DNA of 41,568 bases from the NCBI GenBank assembly GCA_016199545.1, contig JACQGN010000066.1, forward strand, positions 1 to 41,568, written 5' to 3'. Both the position numbers and the translations under genes were made by a program. Shown here in pieces: positions 15,614-23,400 of this stretch. The stretch is from Betaproteobacteria bacterium. Its GTDB lineage: Bacteria > Pseudomonadota > Gammaproteobacteria > Burkholderiales > SG8-41. The stretch's first letter is position 1. Each line of letters begins with the position of its first letter. The notes under the pieces are model-generated. The model worked only from the letters and a program-made list of their open reading frames with translations. It was not told the origin of the DNA and did not search any database.

Positions 15614-16678
15614 ATGGGTGCGAAGCTCGACGAAGCCGTGGTAGCTCCGGGACAGGGCTTAGACGAAGTGCATGAGCGTTTGTATGCCGCCGGTCTTACG
15701 GATGGCCTGCCCGTAGTCCCTCCCACGGCGGCCCGGATCGAGGCGATGCTGGGCCGGCGTGACCCGGCGCGAGTCGTGGCCAAGTTGGCCCCGCTGTCGG
15801 GTGAAGCTACCTTGTACCGGATAGCCATCTGCGCTGTAATGGCCGGTTGTCTGCCGGAGTATTTTCCCGTCCTGATCGCGGCAGTGGAAGCTGTCGCCGA
15901 GGAAGAATTCAATCTGCTGGGAATCCAGACGACCACCGGCCCTGCTGCCCCCGTCGTAATCGTCAATGGACCAATAGCCGTGCGCCTGGGGCTTAACGCC
16001 GGAACCAACGCGCTCGGTCCGGGGGTGCGCGCGAATGCCACCATCGGCCGGGCGCTGGCTCTGGTGCTGCGCGACGTGGGAGGCGCGATTCCGGGGGAGT
16101 TGGACATGGCAACGATGGGCCAACCTGGGAAATACACTTTCTGTTTCGCCGAGAACGAGCAAGCGAATCCCTGGGAGCCGTTGCACGTGAGCCGTGGTTT
16201 CGATCGTGAGCAGAGCACAGTGACGGTGCTGGCGGCCGCCGGCACCGTCGAAGTGCGAGACGAGTGCAGTGCGCGGGCTGAAAGCCTTCTGACCACTTTT
16301 GCGCATTCGATGCTTGGCGCCGGGTCGGTGGGCGGCAGCGGGATGCTGAGCGGAGGTGAACCGTTGCTCCTGTTTTCTCCCGATCATGCCCGTATCGTCG
16401 CCCGCGAGAAAACGCGCGATGCGGCCCAAACCTTTCTGTTCGAGACAGCGCGGCTTCCGCTGAGCGCGTTGCCTCCCGAGACGCAGGCCCACTTGAGACA
16501 GCGCCACGCGGCCAAGCCTGGCGGCGAAACAAACGACGTGTTGCGCGTGGCCGCGCGGGCTGGCGATATCATGTTCGTTGTAGTAGGTGGCACGGGCTTC
16601 AAGTCCACCTACGTTCCAACCTGGGGCGGCGGCACGCGCGCCATTACCAAACCCATTCAGACGCGGGAGGCAACATGA
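15614..16678 (+). CDS. Paralogue of the selenoprotein's C-terminal domain
   Basis: The product has 354 residues. ATG 15614 is preferred; TTG 15605 is an in-frame alternative, and the ribosome binding site is weak. It aligns with the second domain of the upstream selenoprotein: DGLPVVPPT (30-38), ICAVMAGCLPEYFPVLIAAVEAV against VCAVMAGCLPKHFPIVVAAVRAI, NPWEPLHV against SPWEPYHT, and a shared Gly-rich C-terminus. It has no UGSC domain and no in-frame TGA. The conserved Cys pair in CAVMAGC could pair with the selenoprotein. The two probably form a complex or act in sequence. The stop overlaps the next start (ATGA). Confidence 0.8.
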   Translation: MGAKLDEAVVAPGQGLDEVHERLYAAGLTDGLPVVPPTAARIEAMLGRRDPARVVAKLAPLSGEATLYRIAICAVMAGCLPEYFPVLIAAVEAVAEEEFNLLGIQTTTGPAAPVVIVNGPIAVRLGLNAGTNALGPGVRANATIGRALALVLRDVGGAIPGELDMATMGQPGKYTFCFAENEQANPWEPLHVSRGFDREQSTVTVLAAAGTVEVRDECSARAESLLTTFAHSMLGAGSVGGSGMLSGGEPLLLFSPDHARIVAREKTRDAAQTFLFETARLPLSALPPETQAHLRQRHAAKPGGETNDVLRVAARAGDIMFVVVGGTGFKSTYVPTWGGGTRAITKPIQTREAT

Positions 16679-17715
16679 TCAATAGCAAGGACTTCGCAAT
16701 GCAGAACAGACGAGCACGTTTGTTTGAAAGAGCTGGCAATGTCAGGTTTGTGGTTTTCCTGGCTGCGATGGGGCTTTTCGCAGGAGGTGGCCCGGCTTCG
16801 GCCCAGGCGCCACAATCGGAATACCCGCTCAAAGAGATCGAGTTGATGATCCCGTTCGCTCCCGGCGGCGGGGTCGATCTGTTCGGCCGCACCGTCGCAA
16901 GGGTGCTGAGCGATGAAAAGATCGTCAGCAAGCGAATCCAGGTTGTGAACAAGCCGGGCGCAGGGGGCGCCCGTGGCATGGCGGAAATGGCGCAGCGCAA
17001 GGGTGATGCCTACATTCTGCTGGGCATCGCCATCCACGTGCATACCACGCCGCTGACGACGGGCACCAAGCATTCCTACAAGGACCTCACCCCGATCGCC
17101 AAGCTCTTTTCGGAGTACCAGATGATGGTGGTTCGCACCGAGTCCCCGATAAAGAGTCTCAAGGAAGTCGACGCCGCGCTGCGCAAGGACGTAGGCGGCC
17201 TGAAGATCGGTGGAGCTTCCGTCGGAGGGGCCGATCACATGTCCGTGGCCAAGTTCGCCAAGGCGATCGGCGGCGACCCGTCGAAGCTCACCTACGTTGC
17301 CTACTCCGGCGGCGAATCGAACGCTGCAATTCTCGGCGGCCACGTCGACGTGGGCATGGGCGGTCTCGAGCTGATCGACCTGGTGGAAGGCGGCAAGATG
17401 CGGGTGCTGGCGGTCAGTGCCCCCGCGCGGCTGGGCGGCCGGTTCAAGGCCCTGCCCACGTTCGTCGAGCAGGGGTACGACGTCGTCAATGCGAACTGGC
17501 GCGGCATTTTCGGCCCGCCTGAGATGCCTGCCGCTGTCGTCCAGTACTGGCGCAACAGCCTGAAGAAGATGGTGCAAACCAAGGCCTGGAAGGCGGAGCT
17601 GGAAAAAAACCAGTGGGCCGACACCTTTGAATCGGAAACGTTCCTCGCCTCGCTCGACAGGGATCACGAAGTCTATCGTTCGCTGTTGCAACAAGTCGGC
17701 CTGCTGAAAAAATGA
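16675..17715 (+). CDS. tctC: TctC-type solute-binding protein of the TTT transporter
   Basis: The product has 346 residues. ATG 16675 overlaps the preceding stop and has GGGAGG in front. A long N-region precedes the hydrophobic signal core (about 24-40), with cleavage near ASAQA. The mature part has IELMIPFAPGGGVDLFGRTVARVL and the ligand loops (GGASVGGADHMSVAKFAKAIGG, YSGGESNAAILGGHVDVG) of the family. It is more distant from the Bug protein at 10773 than tandem duplicates would be. With the two genes that follow it makes a complete tripartite tricarboxylate-type transporter, probably delivering the substrate of the selenoprotein operon. Confidence 0.93.
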   Translation: MINSKDFAMQNRRARLFERAGNVRFVVFLAAMGLFAGGGPASAQAPQSEYPLKEIELMIPFAPGGGVDLFGRTVARVLSDEKIVSKRIQVVNKPGAGGARGMAEMAQRKGDAYILLGIAIHVHTTPLTTGTKHSYKDLTPIAKLFSEYQMMVVRTESPIKSLKEVDAALRKDVGGLKIGGASVGGADHMSVAKFAKAIGGDPSKLTYVAYSGGESNAAILGGHVDVGMGGLELIDLVEGGKMRVLAVSAPARLGGRFKALPTFVEQGYDVVNANWRGIFGPPEMPAAVVQYWRNSLKKMVQTKAWKAELEKNQWADTFESETFLASLDRDHEVYRSLLQQVGLLKK

Positions 17716-18257
17716 GCGGGACGCCGGCCCGGCGCAAGGAAGGGGCGATTGCCGAGAAGGTGGAGACGGCATTCACCGTGCTGTTGCCCATCTTCTCGGT
17801 CTTCTTCATCTGGCAGGCGACACAGGTCACGGAGCCGCCTCGCAACATCGTGGTGGGCCCGCGCACCTTCCCCCTGCTGGTCGGCTGGATGATGCTGGCC
17901 GTGTCCGTGGTACTGGCCTGGCAGCGAATACGCACGCGCGCCGCCGAGGCGAGTGCCGCAGCATCGGACCCCCAATTGGGGCTGGTGCCGCCGGACGAGG
18001 ACGAGACGTCGATCAGCGACTGGCCCGCGGTCTGGAGCGTGCTGGGATCTTTGCTGGCGCTCTTCCTGTTGCTGGAGCCTCTTGGTTTTGTCACCGCCCT
18101 TGCGCTTTTTCTGTTCGGGCTATCGACGCTCTTCGGGCCGCGGCGGTGGTTGCTCAACCTGGTGATATCGGTCGCCTTCAGTACGTTCTTCTACTACCTG
18201 TTCACCCGGGTACTGGAAATCCCGCTGCCCAACGGGGTTCTGAGGTCTTTCTTCTAA
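17712..18257 (+). CDS. tctB: TctB-type small membrane subunit
   Basis: The product has 181 residues; its ATG overlaps the tctC stop by four bases, so translation is coupled. Four hydrophobic segments are visible (about 19-35, 54-72, 110-126 and 128-165, the last one long enough for two passes), with an acidic linker (GLVPPDEDETS) in the middle. NIVVGPRTFPLLVGWMM is the typical TctB opening. It forms the membrane complex with TctA. Confidence 0.9.
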   Translation: MSGTPARRKEGAIAEKVETAFTVLLPIFSVFFIWQATQVTEPPRNIVVGPRTFPLLVGWMMLAVSVVLAWQRIRTRAAEASAAASDPQLGLVPPDEDETSISDWPAVWSVLGSLLALFLLLEPLGFVTALALFLFGLSTLFGPRRWLLNLVISVAFSTFFYYLFTRVLEIPLPNGVLRSFF

Positions 18258-18286
18258 CGCAGCGTGCCAGAGTGGATAGAACTTGG

Positions 18287-18546
18287 CCGCCGATAAACGC
18301 AGATGAACGCCGATAAAAACCAGGTCAAAGAATACACACAGATCAAAAAATCCCAGAATCATAGCCACAGATACACACAGATAAACACAGATCAAAAAAT
18401 CCATGGTCAAAGTCGTTAGCCGCAGATAGTTATGCTGATCCTCATAGCAGCTTCTTCTGATTTGGGTCATCCGTGTGTATCAGTGTTTATCTGTGGCTTG
18501 ATCTGCCGTTGATCTTATCGGCGTTCATCGGCGTTCATCTGCGGCG
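18287..18546. repeat. Large imperfect inverted repeat between tctB and tctA
   Basis: The left arm (GCCGATAAACGCAGATGAAC, then ACACACAGAT and CCACAGATACACACAG motifs) is matched in reverse on the right by TCATCTGCGGC, GGCGTTCATCGGCG and GTGTTTATCTGTGGC. The unit is built of short CACAGAT/CGCAGATGAACGCCGAT words and is much lower in GC than its surroundings. This is a widespread type of non-coding palindromic repeat. It separates tctB from tctA by 314 bases in an otherwise overlapping operon and could fold into a long hairpin in the transcript. Confidence 0.65.
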
Positions 18547-18571
18547 TACGTTTTGATTTTAAATTTTTGAG

Positions 18572-20101
18572 ATGATCTCCAGTTTCTCGGGCATTCTCAC
18601 CGGCTTTTTGGTGGCGCTCCAGCCATCCCACCTGCTGCTGGCACTGACGGGCGCCGCTCTGGGAACGGCGGTCGGCGTGCTTCCGGGGATCGGACCTGCG
18701 CTGGCCATATCGCTGCTCCTGCCCTTCACGTACAAGCTGGTTGATCCCGTAGGGGCGTTCATTCTATTCGGCGGCATCTATTACGGCACGATGTACGGCG
18801 GGTCGACTACCAGCATCCTGATCAACACGCCCGGCGAGAGCTCATCCGTCGTCACCGCCCTCGATGGCTACAGGATGGCGCGCAAGGGCCGCGCCGGCGC
18901 GGCCCTTGCGACTTCCGCCATCGGCTCGTTTTTTGCCGGCACCATCGCGACGTTCCTGCTGATGATCCTGGCGCAGCCGCTGGTGGAATTCGCCTTGAAG
19001 TTTGGCCCCTCCGAGTACTTTGCGCTGATCGTGCTCTCGCTGTGCACGGTTACGGCGATCGGCGGCGGACACCCGTTCAAGGCTGCGTTCTCCACCCTGC
19101 TCGGCCTGGCATTGGGCGCGGTTGGCATAGAGAACACCAGCGGGCAGCTCCGTTTCACGTTTGGCGCGCCTGCGCTCATTGACGGGATCGGCGTCGTCGT
19201 GGCGGCGATCGGCCTGTTCGCCATCAGCGAAGTGCTCTTCGGCCTGGGCAACCTGCGCAAGCAGACCGCCTCCCGGCTGATGGAGACCGGCTCGATCTGG
19301 ATGACACGCGAAGAATGGCGGCGATCCGCATGGCCGTGGCTGCGCGGTTCCGGCGTCGGCTTCCTCGTCGGCGCGCTGCCCGGCGCCGGTGCGACGATCG
19401 CTTCATTCATGGCGTACGCCGTCGAGAAAAAGGTCTCAAGCCATCCCGAGGAGTTTGGCAAGGGGGCGATTGAAGGCGTGGCCGGACCGGAAGCTGCCAA
19501 CAACGCTTCCGCCGGCGGCGCGCTCGTTCCGCTGCTGACCCTGGGCATACCCGGATCGGCCACTGCCGCAGTCATGCTGGCTGCGCTGCAGGGCTACGGC
19601 ATCAACACCGGACCCCTGCTGCTGCAAAAACATCCGGATCTCGTGTGGGGATTGATTGCAAGCCTTTACCTCGGAAACGTGATGCTGCTGGTGCTGAACC
19701 TGCCGCTTGTCGGGCTCTGGGTGAAGCTCCTGAAAATCCCCGAGGCGCTGCTCTATCCGATGATCCTCGCCTTCAGCACCCTGGGCGTCTACAGCCTGAG
19801 CCGCAGCGTATTCGATCTCTATCTGTTGTTTGGCATCGGAGTCCTCGGTTTCCTGCTGCGCCGCTATGGTTATCCGCTGGCGCCGATCGTGCTGGGCCTG
19901 GTCCTAGGGCCGATGCTCGAGACCGAGTTTCGCCGCGCACTGATCGGATCGCGGGGCGACTGGTGGGTCCTGGTTAATCGTCCGATGGCCGCCACCATTC
20001 TCGCACTAGCGCTGCTGATGGTGTTGTCGCCGGTGATTGGGCGCTTCTGGAGAAGGTGGCGTCATAAGCGCTCGGGCGGTGCGGGAGCGCGAGCGGCATA
20101 A
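18572..20101 (+). CDS. tctA: TctA-type large membrane subunit
   Basis: The product has 509 residues from ATG 18572, with only a weak upstream site. The family signatures are present: [23 protein letters not shown] near residues 30-52, [20 protein letters not shown] at about 71-90, GAPALIDGI, and [31 protein letters not shown]. About 10-12 membrane segments are predicted by eye. It is the transport subunit that works with TctC and TctB. It is the last gene of the operon before the defence island. The repeat ahead of it could lower or separate its expression. Confidence 0.95.
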   Translation: MISSFSGILTGFLVALQPSHLLLALTGAALGTAVGVLPGIGPALAISLLLPFTYKLVDPVGAFILFGGIYYGTMYGGSTTSILINTPGESSSVVTALDGYRMARKGRAGAALATSAIGSFFAGTIATFLLMILAQPLVEFALKFGPSEYFALIVLSLCTVTAIGGGHPFKAAFSTLLGLALGAVGIENTSGQLRFTFGAPALIDGIGVVVAAIGLFAISEVLFGLGNLRKQTASRLMETGSIWMTREEWRRSAWPWLRGSGVGFLVGALPGAGATIASFMAYAVEKKVSSHPEEFGKGAIEGVAGPEAANNASAGGALVPLLTLGIPGSATAAVMLAALQGYGINTGPLLLQKHPDLVWGLIASLYLGNVMLLVLNLPLVGLWVKLLKIPEALLYPMILAFSTLGVYSLSRSVFDLYLLFGIGVLGFLLRRYGYPLAPIVLGLVLGPMLETEFRRALIGSRGDWWVLVNRPMAATILALALLMVLSPVIGRFWRRWRHKRSGGAGARAA

Positions 20102-20176
20102 CCGATGTCTACTCCGCCTTCGCCCGCTTCCTCGCGCGCCTCGGGCAATACATCTTGTGCCCGCTGCTAACTGACC

Positions 20177-20214
20177 TAGCAGCCGGTCGGAATTGATCGT
20201 CCGACAGGCTGCTA
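20177..20214 (+). repeat. Hairpin after tctA (family member H3)
   Basis: Bases 20177-20191 pair with 20200-20214 (15 positions, one G-A mismatch) around an 8-base loop. The ends are TAGCAGCC and GGCTGCTA, with GTCGGA/TCCGAC at the top of the stem. It starts 75 bases after the tctA stop and may end that operon. Its architecture matches the other hairpins, but the base sequence of the lower stem differs. Confidence 0.5.
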
Positions 20215-20217
20215 AAT

Positions 20218-20347
20218 GCAAAACCGCCCGCAGACTTGTAGCAAAGCGGGGTGTAAAGACCTTTCTTGGCCATCAATCAGGACCCGTGGGGTGGCGAATT
20301 CACGTATTTCGACTCCAATTGTACGGTTTGTCTGCGGGCGGTTTTGC
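20218..20347. mobile_element. 130-bp element with perfect 18-bp terminal inverted repeats
   Basis: Bases 20218-20235 and 20330-20347 are exact 18-bp inverted copies (GCAAAACCGCCCGCAGAC and its complement) enclosing 94 bases without coding potential. It sits directly between two hairpins of the dispersed family at the edge of the defence island. The size and perfect ends suggest a non-autonomous transposable element or a long RNA stem. No matching target duplication is evident. Confidence 0.45.
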
Positions 20348-20350
20348 GTA

Positions 20351-20384
20351 AGGAGTGTGTCGGGGCAAAGTCCGACACACTCCT
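20351..20384 (-). terminator. 3' hairpin after the helicase gene (family member H4)
   Basis: A perfect 13-bp stem pairs 20351-20363 with 20372-20384 around an 8-base loop. On the minus strand it reads TAGGA...TCCTTA and begins 18 bases after the stop of the giant helicase gene. No T-tract follows. The layout is the same as in H2 (3674-3707), with entirely different stem bases between the conserved ends. Confidence 0.5.
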
Positions 20385-20402
20385 AGCGTACCCGCATAGC
20401 CG

Positions 20403-23400
20403 CTACGATGCCAGCCGGCGGAACTGGTAACACTGCCAGATCTGCCGCTCGCAGTTCGTCGGATCGCGAAGGATCTGGCGGCCCCAGAAGGTCAGCACTG
20501 CCCAGCCTTTGGCCTGTAGCGTATTACGTTTCCGGGCGTCACTCGTTAGCGTATCAACGTTTCCATGATGCGCAAAACCGTCGCAGTAGATCGCGATCTT
20601 GTGATCGGGATACGCGAAATCCGGGATCGTGAGCAGACCACCGCTTTCCGATTGGATCTCAAGCTGCGCCGTCGGGACCGGAAGCCGTCCGCCTTCGACG
20701 ATTGCTTCAAGCAACCGTTTTTCAATCGGTGTTCCCGAAGTCTGCTCGGGGGCGGAAGTGGCTACATGCTCTTCGATCCATTTAATCGAAAGCTGCTTTC
20801 CCTCCCCGTTCTGCCCAGTCCGAGGTTCCCCGGCCCGCTCGGCCAAGCCGAGTTGAAACAAGATGTCCCTGACGAGTTCCTTGTTCAGCAGCGGGTGATC
20901 GAACTGATTCCGCGCCGACTTGAGGCATCGGTAGCATGCATGATCACAGTCGTGGTTGAACAGTCGGGAGTGCGCCGCATTTGCCCATCGGCCGAGATCA
21001 TTCGCGAGCTGTTCGAGATATCCAGCCCCGCCAGGCGCTGTCTCATAGAACAACAGCGTCCAACCGCCCGCGCCGTCCTTGTGCGAGAAATAAGCAATCT
21101 CGTCGGCTTCGATTTCCAAAACCTCCTGAGCCCCACTGACCAATGCCTTGCCAAGCGTTCGGCAGAAGGCCTTCGCGTCATCCTCGTCCGGAGGTGCAAG
21201 CCGCGCCGGCACGGGAAACACAAGGACATCGGCTGGAAAGGAATAGCCGAGGATGTATGGGTGCGGATTGCCGTTGCATATTCTCCGATGGTCCTCATCC
21301 CAACGCTGGCCCGCGCGTTCTGTAAGGCCGTGAGGCCGATGCCTCCCACAGTCCGGGCACAATTCGAATCGCTCGCCCTGACCACCCCACCGCGCCTGGC
21401 GACCCCAGTTAGTGACGAGCAACTCTGCCTTCGGGCGGAATTCCAAGGCGACGAACTCGTACGGATAAAGCGTAACCGCTCCCTCGCCATCATGGAGCAG
21501 GTGCTCGCGTCGCTCGAACGTCAATCGCTGCCGGCTGTCTTCGGCTGACGTAATCTGCGTATTCTCTTCCGCCTCGAACGAGTCGATCAGCGCCACCTCG
21601 GCGCGCAAGGCGATCGGTTCGCCGCAACTGGGACAACTGTTCGGCGCTTCGCGAGTCGCAAACCCGCAGTGGCCGCAAAAGCAGAATGGCTCGACGCGTC
21701 CCGACTGCTCTGCGCCCCGATCCCCACCGCCCGATCGTGGGCCGCCCTCGAAGAAGGCCCGAATGCTTTTTAGTTTGTGGCCGTTGGCATACACCATGTT
21801 ACCGGGGGCAAACTCGAACAGCGCGATCCACGCCGGTCGCCTGAGCGTCGGTGTATCAGCCACACCCGGATCCAGCGCGAACGTATCGGTCGGGAACTGA
21901 TAGGACGGCAGCAAGCCGGCCTCCGCAAGGTAGGTAAGCGCGAAGGCTTTCTCGCGATCCGTGGTCAACTCACGATAGGCGCGTTCGCGCGCGCGGCGTT
22001 TCTGTTCGGTTTCGCGTGTTGAGACGATGCGCGCGTAGTAATGGAATTCCTTATGCAGGCGCACAATCTGCCGATGCCAATCCTGCACCGTTTCCTCAAT
22101 TTGAACCGGAAAGGCCTCGACGACTTCAGCAACACCGGCATCGCGTCCGAAAACCTCCTTCGCCTTTTCTGCGGTATCCGTACGGTGCGCCTTGAGCCCC
22201 TCGATCAACGGAAGGTAGTGATCTTTATTCAGGACTGCCGGATTCTGCACATCCTCCAGCAAATCGCCCATCAACCATGAAAAGTCCTCGTTCAGTTCCT
22301 CCAGTGCAAAGGACCGGACATGCCGCGCGAGAATTTTGTCGTTGGTCAGTCGAACGATCGGCGGCCTGAATTCCCCGCGGACAAGCCAGGCCGGGTCTTC
22401 GAAACAATGCCGGTCGTGCGAACCGACGCTGCAGAAAGTAGAAACGAACCCGACACGCAGACGGCGTCCGGCACGTCCGGCGCGCTGAATGTAGTTCGCG
22501 GGGCCGTGAGGCGCGTTGCGGAGGAGAACGCTGTAGAGGTCCCCGATGTCCACTCCGAGTTCGAGAGTGGGGCTGCACACCAAGGCTTCGACGCGGCCTT
22601 CCTTGAAATCCTGCTCACGTCTGGCCCGCGTCTCCTGGTCGATCTGCGCTGTATGTTCCAGCGACTTCAGGCGTCGCGGGCGATCCGCCGTGTAGAGATT
22701 GACGTAATAGTTGCTGGGGTCAGCCTCATTGACGAGGAGGTCGGCAGCCTGCCCAGAGCAGTTTGCTGTGGCATAGCATGCGTCAACACGATACGGTCGC
22801 CAGATTGAGCACTTCCGGCAGCGCCACCCGTGTGTCGCCGGAATCAGCCGGATGACGCGCTTCGAAACCTGGAGCGGCCGGGTGCGGCCAAGGTGCCGGC
22901 GCACCGAATCCGGCAACACCTGCGGTGACTCCAGAATCTCGTATTCGAGCAATAACTCGAACACGCGGCGGGTCCACTCGTCGCCGATCACGGGGCCAAG
23001 CCCGCCTTTGGTCTGGACCAACCGGGCGACCCCTCCAGCCGCGCCGCGTTCAGCATCTTTGACGAGCGCCTCGAACTTCCTGCCAGAGACGGCCCGGCTG
23101 CGCAGCGCCTCCGGCCGATCGAACATGAAAAAGACGACGCCGCGCTCGTGCTCGGCGATCGAGAGATTGTAGGGATCGATCGTCAGCCAACTCCACGGCG
23201 TTTTTTTGGGATCGAGGAAGGACTGATAGAAGTCGAACGACACTGCCCGCCGGCGGCGCATGAAGTCGAGAATTGCGCGCGTGAGCACCCGCCCCTTGTC
23301 CAAAGTCAGTCCGGCGCGCTTGCAGCATTCGACGAACCGTTGATCATCGGCCAGCTTGTCGAGAAACTCGTACTGCACCTCCACCAGTGCCAGGTTTTCG

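Noticed and set aside
18287-18546. CRISPR array
   Set aside because: The repeated words are short, unevenly spaced and arranged as an inverted rather than a direct array.
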